DNA from: Forficula auricularia
Lineage: Eukaryota; Arthropoda; Insecta; Dermaptera; Forficulidae
Assembly: GCA_024734495.1 (NCBI GenBank)
Contig: JALMQS010000028.1
Location: 62,001 to 126,000, forward strand
Direction: 5' to 3'
Length of the DNA stretch: 64,000 bases
Positions 56,666 through 64,000 of the stretch are shown one piece after another (the stretch's first letter is position 1; every line of letters starts with the position of its first letter). The notes under the pieces were generated by a model that was given only the letters and a program-made list of their open reading frames with translations, had not been told where the DNA came from and made no database searches. A program made the position numbers and the translations under genes.

Positions 56666-57850
56666 TTACTTTATCCAATGCGAAGCATGGGTAAAGTATT
56701 GTAATCGCTCTCGCGCCAAGCGCGGATTTCAAAGGGTCCTCAGGTAAAGACTACGGAACCCATGGACTCAATTAATGTCACTAATTGTAGTATTCAATTA
56801 GGTTGAATTTTAGCACGTGACGGTTTTGCCAAAAATTACCAGGGATCTCGTCGAGAGGCCAAAAAGTGCTATTTTTACTTTATCCAATGCGAAGCATGGG
56901 AGAAAGTATTGAATCGCTCTCGCGGCAAGCGCGACTTCAAAGGGTCCTCAGGTAAAGACTACGGAACCCATGGACTCAATTAAGGTCACAAATTGAAGTA
57001 TTCAATGAGATTGAATTTTAGCACGTGACGGTTTTGCCAAAAATTACCTGGAATCTCGTCGAGAGGCCAAAAAGTGTCATTTTTTTGGAAGTGCGTGGGG
57101 ATGGATGGATATGTATGTGTGTTATCGTTTTTTTCGTCCACGAATTTTTCCACACCGTTGCACCGAATGAATTGAAATTGAAAACCTACAAGTATTTTAA
57201 CAAAATGAAGCGCTGATTAGTTTTTGGTACATATCGGTCCACAAACATTAGTACTTTATTTCAGTACTTTTTTAGTTTTTTCTAAATATCTTGAAAATGA
57301 CTTAACCAATTTTGATGAAATTATCCAATAATATCCTAATTAAGTACCTTGGGACCACAAAAAAGGTTAAATAAAGTTTTTAGTAAAATTATATTTTAAA
57401 GTACTTTACTCTAGAACATATTAATATTTCAAATGAATTTGGATAAAGTTTAGCAACGATCCGTTGCAGTTTATTTGGAAGTGCGTGGGGATGGATGTAT
57501 GTTATCGTTTTTTTCGTCCACGATTTTTTCCACACCGTTGCACCGATTGAAATGAAATTGAAAACCTACCATTAGTTTAACAAAATGAAGCGCTGATTAG
57601 TTTTTGGTGCATATCGGCTCACAAACATTAGTACTTTATTTCAGTACTTTTTTAGTTTTTTCTAAATATCTTGAAAATGAATTAACCAAGTTTGATGAAA
57701 TTTAATATCCTAATTAAGTATCTTGGGGACAACAAAAAAGGTTAAATAAAGTTTTTAGTAAAAGTATATTTTAAAGTACTTTACTCTAGAATAATATAGT
57801 AATACATTGGATAAAGTTTAGCAACGATCCGTTGCAGTTTATCTATATTT
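56666..57850 (+). repeat. 'Actttatccaatgcgaagc' elements, partial tandem array
   Basis: Three starts or restarts (56666, 56875, about 57476) of the same unit. Two copies of the 'caacgatccgttgcagttta' end (57456-57475 and 57823-57842). Inserted in the PLE between its N-terminal region and RT. Confidence 0.75.
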
Positions 57851-57862
57851 ATAGTTATTAAT

Positions 57863-58136
57863 TTAAATTGAATTACTAAGGGGCCAGTAAGGGAAAATGA
57901 AAGTCAACTTATTTGTTACTTTATTTTGAGCAGACGTAATCGATATTTTAACAACGTTTTCGAGCGCTATACGTCTGCTCTTCATCAGTGCACGTCAACC
58001 AAGTGCACTGATGAAGAGCAGCGGTATAGCGCTCGAAACGTTGTTAAAATATCGATTACGTCATGCCCAAAATAAAGTAACAAATAGAAGTTGACTTTTA
58101 TTTTCCCCTTACTGGCCCTTAGCCAATTCAATTTAA
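57863..58136. repeat. Class 4 ribozyme fold-back
   Basis: Inverted arms ('aaattgaatt', 'aggggccagtaagggaaa' and complements) centred near 57999 with 'gtgcac' on both sides. Each arm carries a CTGATGA / GAGC-GCTC / GAAA(A)C core. Inserted in the PLE. Confidence 0.8.
58003..58048 (+). ncRNA. Hammerhead ribozyme-like motif, class 4
   Basis: CTGATGA (58008-58014), A, GAGC/GCTC stem with 11-base loop, GAAACGTT. Core perfect, but stem I pairing is poor as I read it. The opposite arm (57988-57955, minus) has GAAAAC with one extra A. Confidence 0.55.
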
Positions 58137-58164
58137 ATAAAATAGAGCCACCAAACACGGTTCT

Positions 58165-58968
58165 TTTTTAAATGTTATTAATTTGATTTGTGACTATTAT
58201 TAGATTTTGTTCTTAATGAGGGTTTTAAATCGGGTTCGTGATGCTGAATCGTATTATCAACAGCAGAAATTAATTCTGCTATTTCACTTACTTTTAGGAA
58301 TGAGCGTAAAGGAAAATTTTGGGCCCAATTTTGCAATTTCCATAATATTATGCGGGATTGATTTATTAGCAGGTCGATACAACATGCCTTAGGGTGATCT
58401 CCATTAATTTAATTTCGGAATGGTTATTTAGGAAATTATTATCATGATTATCATCATTGTTATATAATATGTTAGATTGTTGGCTATTTTGGATATTATT
58501 TTTATCAATACCATTATGAAATCTATCGTAGTGCAAATTGAATTTATTTTTTATAATTTTCAGCTATTTATCTTTATTTACCTCGAAAATCCTATCCATT
58601 CTATCCAAGAAATCGTCAATCAAAACATCCGGTACGCATTCACTTAAAATTGATGACAATTTTTTATTAGATGAGATATGCTATGTTAATTTCTTTGCGT
58701 AAAATATTATTTTTAAACTCGCCATCTGTCTTTCTATCTTATTCGTATATCTATGATTTTCAAGTTGTAAATAGTATAAGTTTTTAAACATGTATTGAAT
58801 ATGTGGAGGGAAAATCTTTTTGTGTTTGCACTCTTGTAAGTACCATATTCTACTGATTGCCTTGCTAAGTTTTTTATAGTTATTGTTAATTGTCTTAAAA
58901 CACACTGATGCCTTCTTCCCATATAGACGCGAAATTTCACTGTATGTAAACGGTGTACTCACGGCCAT
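58165..58968 (-). pseudogene. PLE ORF, N-terminal region
   Basis: Starts MAVSTPFTYSEISRLYGKKA (ATG at 58968). After a stop near 58681 other frames continue SILSECVPDVLIDDFLDRMD and IMEIAKLGPKFSF, a motif typical of the region before the PLE RT. Ends at the fold-back insertion. Confidence 0.75.
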
Positions 58969-59136
58969 TTCAGGAGTATTGAATTTTTTTGCAACGAAAT
59001 TTTCTCTGAGAGAGACGGACTGGTAGAAATTTTAATTGAATGTAATGGAAGGCAGCCCAGATGTAGTGAGGAAAGAAAAAATTAACACATATAAAATAAG
59101 GTGTAATTTATTGGAATCCTTCCTCCTTTCCTTTCA

Positions 59137-59178
59137 AACCGACGTTTCGGAGGATTTTTCCCTCCTTCTTCAGGGTCT
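59137..59178 (-). ncRNA. Hammerhead ribozyme-like motif in PLE 5' block
   Basis: Minus strand: AGACC, CTGAAGA (59173-59167), A, GGAGG/CCTCC, GAAACGTC (59148-59141), GGTTT. Confidence 0.75.
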
Positions 59179-59327
59179 ATAAACCAATATTACAAAATTA
59201 TAAAAATGGGGTTGGGTATTTTTTTCTATTGATAGTCTGGCTGTTAACATTGTATTTATAATTGTATTATTTTATTGTTGAAATGAATGATTGACCAACC
59301 CCATTTTTATAATTTTGTAATATTGGT

Positions 59328-59375
59328 TTATAGACCCTGAAGAAGGAGGGAAAAATCCTCCGAAACGTCGGTTTG
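59328..59375 (+). ncRNA. Hammerhead ribozyme-like motif in inverted PLE repeat
   Basis: AGACC, CTGAAGA (59337-59343), A, GGAGG/CCTCC, GAAACGTC (59362-59369), GGTTT; identical core to the other two PLE copies. Confidence 0.75.
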
Positions 59376-59529
59376 AAAGGAAAGGAGGAAGGATTCCAAT
59401 AAATTACACCTTATTTCATATGGGTTAATTTTTTCTTTCCTCCCTACCTCTAGGCTGCCTTCCATTACATTCAATTGAACTTTCTACCAGTCCGTCTCTC
59501 TCCAGAGAAAATTTCGTTGAAATAAAATC

Positions 59530-59960
59530 TAAATTTTTTAAAGTTTTTCCAAAAATATTTTATTTCTCTCTTGTCTAACAGGTATACATTGAGAACACCT
59601 GGGTTAACTTCAGACCATCACACAGTCTCGAATTTGTTCATTTCGTGAGTATAAAAACATATCTGTTTGTGTGATATTCATCCACTTATCTTCCTATATT
59701 ATTCATATTATTTTAATAAACGCCCCTATATAATTAATATTAAATCAAAATCTAAATTTTTTAAAGTTTTTCCAAAAATAATTTATTTTTCTCTTGTCCA
59801 ACAGATATAAATTGAAGACACCTGGGTTGACTTCAGGCCATCACACAGTCTCGAATTTGTTCATTTCGTGAGTATTTTTATAAAATTTATCTCTTATATC
59901 AAAAAAATATATCTGTTTATTTGTTATTCATCCACTTATTTTGCTATATTATTTGTATCA
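59530..59960. repeat. 220-bp direct duplication beyond the PLE 5' end
   Basis: 59530-59745 and 59749-59960 share 'aatctaaattttttaaag', 'ttcaggccatcacacagtc'-type and 'tgttcatttcgtgagta' segments. The flank 'gcccctat...attaatat' at 59722 resembles 53025-53050 on the other side of the PLE. Confidence 0.7.
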
Positions 59961-61465
59961 TTATTCACCCTAATTATTGTGATCATTATCTATTCTATTA
60001 TTTTTTTTCTGTAATTAAACACAACTCAATTTCTTTCTTTATTATATATATATTGGAAAAAATACAAGTCTTTTTGGTTAAGCATCTAAATCTATTATTC
60101 TCCAGCCTAGCAATCAGTCGTTTTTTAGTCCAGATGATCTGCTCTCCTCTACGCTCTCCCAAGATCAAACCTGAATCACTCCCCGCGACGATTCATTAAG
60201 AATCCTTTCGGATTGCTTTATTATATCCTATTTTTTTTATATATTTGTATATATTTTCTTTTTATATTAATTAATTATAATTTTATTTATAACCATCAAA
60301 TTTGATATTATTCAACCACATTCAATCTCCCTTACTCCCTTTGTAGACAGCCTGAGTTGTAGAGGTCCAGTCCCTGTTTACAGTCCCAGGGAAAATACAA
60401 CATTAACGTAAAAACCTATGGATAAATTCTAATTCGATTCTTTTAAAATATCAGATGGTCCAACACCCTTTGTATATTAGGGATGTATATTTCATTATTT
60501 CATTCATATTTATAGTAATATTTTTGTTTCCCAATACATTACTTCTGAGCACTTACAAAAATTGCCTTCATACAACGAAAATAAAATGTCGATTTAATTG
60601 AAACGCTATATCCAAACAAGCGTTTACATTTTGGTCGAACCCTCCCCTTTTTGATTTCTGTTTGGAAATGATAATCAAATGCTTGTGAAATTGAAACGGG
60701 AAACCAATTTAAAGTCATCTCCTGATGAAGGGGTGGCTTGTCTGGGCCCGCAATGTGTTAATTCTATTTTTTAGGAGCCACGAGGACCCTCCTAACAGAT
60801 GAGCTCGAAGGGTTGGCTGCGCCCCGAGCCACCCCTCTTGATGTTGGACCCACGAATCACCGACAACAAGAAATGGCTTTTTGCCACCCTCTCTTTACAA
60901 TTTCCAGCCGGCCTTTGCTTCCTTAACTGGCCTCCGCGTGTCAATTACAATTAAGCCTTTACTCTTTTATTTTATTCCCAAATGCACGAATATACCCCAA
61001 CGTACCCCCTGAATTATATCAAGCGAACATTAATAAATCGCTACGAATTTATTTTTAGCTACTTGTCAGCTCATTTCTTTTTGATAATAGAATAAAAAAA
61101 CGGTGTTTGAGAATAGAGGAAGCTCCTTAACATGTCAGCTCATTTTTTTTAAATAAAATAAAAGGAGTGAAAGTGCTCAATAGAAAGTGAAAGTCTATTA
61201 TACTTTCTCATTCTCTGGTTTCGCGCGAAGGGATGATTGTAAGCTTGTTAAGAGTTTTACTAAAATAACTATGTAAGAATAAATAAACTGGTGTGTTCAG
61301 ATCCTCAATGGTATACTTTTTCAGGACAGAGAAGCGTCGGCGGAAGGCTTATTAAACCGAGATTTTGGCCTCAATTTTATTTTTGCCGTTTATAGCTAAA
61401 AGATATAATATCTATATATTTGTGAGTATAACTAAATAAATTCAATATTTATATATTTTAAAAGA
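59961..61465. other. Mostly unique sequence, no gene recognised
   Basis: 60600-60960 is less AT-rich than its surroundings and not repeated in the window ('gagccacgaggaccctcc', 'tctgggcccgcaatgtg'). No frame with a known domain. Confidence 0.35.
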
Positions 61466-61620
61466 ACTAAAAAATACGCTTCTAAAAAGGACAAAATATT
61501 GTAATACTTAATCAAAAAGTGTGTGCCGTATGAACATGTATTTTAATTAATTTCGACAAAGTGTCCCACGCTTTTTGATTAAGTATTAGATTATTTTGTA
61601 CTATTTAGAAGCGTGTTTTT
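61466..61620. repeat. Small fold-back
   Basis: Inverted arms of about 50 bp, 'acgcttctaaaaagg' / 'tatttagaagcgt', around a 45-base spacer. Confidence 0.7.
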
Positions 61621-61739
61621 TAGTTTTTTTTTTTTAATATACTTAATTAATTTTTTTACTTTTTAGTCTTAATTATTTTTATAGAGAAAAGTTTGCGGAT
61701 TTAACAAAATGAATTGTATTTATTTTTATTATTTTTATA

Positions 61740-62390
61740 TAATTTAATTTAAATTCCATTCCACACTCAATTGATCTAACGCCCAATGATATCCGTTCAA
61801 TAATCAAGAAGAGAATTTACTGGTGTTGGCAGAATATATGGTCGTCATCAAGTATAGGTAAAAGGTCGTCATTTCTTTAATGTATGTCCGAGAATCCCGA
61901 TTCGTCCGTGGTTTGAAAACTTCGATCTTCATCGAAAACTGAAAGTTCACATTATACGACTTAGACTAGGACATGCAATAACACCTGCATACTCTACACA
62001 AAATTCGGCCAGAGAAATAATCCATACTGCTCTTGTGATTCCATTTCTATTGGCGATATTAACCACGTACTTCTGGCTGTGTGACACACAGTCAAAAAGA
62101 TTGATCGTTTATACCTGAATATGAAAGGAAGAAATGATTTACCACACGTGCAGAGATCCTATTAGCATCTCTAGACCAAGGAGGGCCAACTGCAGACTCC
62201 TTTATTAAGACACCTAGTTTCCACTGGTTTCCAACTATAATCCAACGACTTTAGTTATTTGTTTTAATTAGTTTTGTTTTATTTAGTTTTATTTTATTTG
62301 TTTATACACCTATTCGACGTGAATCTGTGACGACTGGCTAAATGGGCATCAAGTTCCCGAGGCCAAGGTAGAAAAAAAAAAAAAAAAAAA
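61740..62390 (+). pseudogene. LINE C-terminal remnant with poly-A
   Basis: Scattered frames give RKLKVHIIRLRLGHAITPAY and a CSC...SIGDINHVLL zinc-knuckle-like tail of LINE polymerases, with many shifts. An A-run lies at about 62370-62389. The flanks share a diverged 40-bp direct repeat ('tatagagaaaagtttgcgg'). Confidence 0.55.
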
Positions 62391-62545
62391 ATTAAATTGA
62401 GTAGGTAAACAATTTTTTTTATAGAGAAATGTTTGCGTGAATTTAACAGAAAATAAGTTGACGTCTTCTGATGTGGCCATCCACTTGACTTTACCATACA
62501 ACCTGGCCCCTCACTTATATTTAATATTTAATAAAATTATTTATA

Positions 62546-62935
62546 ATCATTTAGGGGGGGGTTAGTTTTTGCATTTTTAGACTCCTGGAACCCACTGATT
62601 ATGTATACAAAATTTGGTTGAGTTTGGTAAATGGCAAAGATTTTTATTTTTTGACCGTCCGCCCCCCCCCCCATTTCGGGCGGTTAGTTTTTGCATTTTT
62701 AGACTTCTTGGGACCCACTGATTATGTATACAAAATTTGTTGAGTTTGGTAAATGGCCAAGATTTTCATTTTTTGACCCTCCGCCCCCCCCCCCCCCCCC
62801 CATTTTGAGCGATTGGATTTTGAATTTTTAGACTTGGGGGTCCAGTGATTATGTATACAAAATTTGGTTGAGTTTGCTCGAATGGCCTAGATTTTTAATT
62901 TTTAACCCCCACCCCCCCTCGACGCACCTAATTTT
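62546..62935 (+). repeat. Three tandem 110-bp repeats with C/G runs
   Basis: Units contain 'gattatgtatacaaaattt', 'tgagtttg' and a C-run of 8-20. Single copies occur at 11.2, 12.2, 13.5, 18.6 and 45.6-45.8 kb. Confidence 0.8.
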
Positions 62936-63057
62936 GAGTCGACATGCACCAATCTAATCAGCTCTTAATCTCAACGGACCAAAACTACGTGTGAAATTTG
63001 GTTTCTGATATTCACACTAGTTTTGAGTTAGCTCGTCCACAAATTTGGTAACGCACA

Positions 63058-63157
63058 GACTAACTAATTAACTAATTAATTAACTAACTAATTAACTAAC
63101 TAACTAACTAGCTAGCTAGCTAGCTAGCTAACTAACTAACTAACTAACTAACTAAAC

Positions 63158-63200
<43 letters not shown>
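63058..63200. repeat. (CTAA)n-type microsatellite
   Basis: Mostly TAAC units with an internal TAGC block. Confidence 0.95.
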
Positions 63201-63201
<1 letters not shown>

Positions 63202-63734
63202 CAATAGTTCGGAGGTAAAAATACTAAAAGTCCCGAGTCCTAGCTATCTGGCTTAGGGGTGGAAGGGGGAGGGGGTGAAAATGTCCCGTTTTTTGGTTTT
63301 TTGCTTATATCTCAAAAACGGTGGGTCGTAGGGAAAAAGTTACTCTTATCAAAATAAAAGGTTATAATATTGACTACAAGACTGTTTCTATTTAATTTTT
63401 CTTTATTTTTTATGGTTTTTGAGATATTTGGCCGCGAATATCGTTTTTGTATGAAAAGAATAAAACTTCCTTTATTTTTCGTCAAAATTTTATCTCTATC
63501 ACCTCAGCCTTTCGTTTTACAGTAAAAGTCCTCAGAAAAAGTTGTAGACCATTCAATTTCCTTTAAAATGTTATATAAATTTATGATTTTATTTTCAAAT
63601 CGTCTGAAGTTATAGCAATTTAAAAATTTCAGGTCGATTTATACATTTTGTTCGAAAACCCAGCAATAGACCAGTATATAAGGGGGTTTCAGCTTACATT
63701 AATTGCGGGAAAATATTGTTTTTCTAGGATCGTT
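63201..63734. other. No recognised feature
   Basis: Contains repeat-like text 'tatctcaaaaacggtggg' but no gene. Confidence 0.35.
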
Positions 63735-64000
63735 TGGTATAGGTGTCGGTATTCCAAATCTAAGTTTGCGACCTTTAAAGTGGGAGGGACAACTTTTGGT
63801 GGCCGAAAATCCTCCAAATTTTCGGACTTTAACCCAAAAATTCGCACTTTTTTCGATTTCTTCCCATTTCGACCATGATGGAGCACGTTTTTGACAAAGA
63901 CCATTCTATACATTTTTAAACTAGTTTAAATTTCCTACAATTTAAACAAAGTTATATTTTAATTGGATACTGGTAAGTCATCAAAATCTCCTAGAGAATG
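63735..64000 (+). repeat. Arm of the long-inverted-repeat family, cut by the window edge
   Basis: Similar to 15400-15660 ('ctatacatttttaaacta', 'catttcgaccatgatggag'). The second arm, if present, is outside the window. Confidence 0.65.

Larger units (their letters stand above)
53061..59520 (-). mobile_element. Penelope-like element (PLE), near full length, split by insertions
   Basis: Minus-strand order: complex 5' repeat block (59520-59034), N-terminal region, RT, GIY-YIG endonuclease, 3' UTR, LTR-like repeat (53320-53061). Length is 6.46 kb, about 4.0 kb after subtracting insertions at 57863-58136, 56666-57850 and 54979-55985, normal for a PLE. At least four frameshifts or stops, so it is inactive. 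PLEs encode an RT related to telomerase plus a GIY-YIG nuclease, and their LTR-like repeats are known to carry hammerhead motifs, as here. Confidence 0.9.
59034..59520. repeat. PLE 5' block: direct and inverted LTR-like repeats
   Basis: 59034-59216 is a direct partial copy and 59217-59475 a full inverted copy of the 3' repeat. The inversion extends through 'agagagacggactggta' to both outer ends (about 58992-59525). This palindromic block is the same architecture as the solo class 1 fold-backs. Confidence 0.85.

Noticed and set aside
63058..63200. Telomere-like repeat
   Set aside because: The unit is TAAC/TAGC, not the insect TTAGG or another known telomere repeat, and it is internal.

Overview
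The window is AT-rich, intron-containing animal nuclear DNA, most likely from an insect. The evidence is GT-AG spliced exons of a metazoan ribonucleotide reductase small subunit, Penelope, jockey-like, hAT and mariner transposons, and no prokaryotic gene organisation. I cannot name the species. Most of the sequence is transposon-derived, and most open frames that are not listed here are chance or antisense frames inside repeats.

Layout. 0.3-5.3 kb: the first four coding exons of a ribonucleotide reductase small-subunit gene (minus strand, continuing past the left edge), with two E2F-like sites upstream of the start. 5.2-9.3 kb: repeats, including several copies of a family with 'accgacttcaaaaa' ends and a 0.54-kb palindrome with a tRNA-like B box. 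9.6-13 kb (perhaps to 14 kb): spliced 3' exons of an unrecognised coiled-coil protein (minus), whose last exon carries a 243-bp tandem duplication and in-frame stops. 15-18 kb: fold-back repeats. 18.7-23.6 kb: a nest of transposons, with a hAT transposase pseudogene split by a second hAT element, a hAT-like miniature element and a LINE with an RNase H domain. 24-40 kb: dispersed repeats, ribozyme-bearing fold-backs, a small hAT with a perfect target duplication, and a 120-bp tandem array that continues as inverted copies. 40-43 kb: jockey tail, a candidate first exon with a CpG-richer upstream region, mariner remnant, another broken coding fragment. 46.3-53.0 kb: a 6.65-kb palindrome with 2.3-kb and 3.0-kb arms. 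53.06-59.52 kb: a near-complete but frameshifted Penelope-like element (RT plus GIY-YIG endonuclease) split by three groups of insertions. 59.5-64 kb: repeats, a LINE remnant and microsatellites.

Main observation. The many fold-back elements are not ordinary MITEs. Their arms repeatedly carry the hammerhead-ribozyme core: CTGANGA, a short G-rich/C-rich stem, then GAAA, on one or both strands. The same motif is in the LTR-like ends of the Penelope element here, and three fold-backs have 13-, 14- and 15-bp target duplications. They look like short non-autonomous retroelements mobilised by Penelope machinery. At least five core types are present, and three copies lie in sense orientation in an intron of the ribonucleotide reductase gene.
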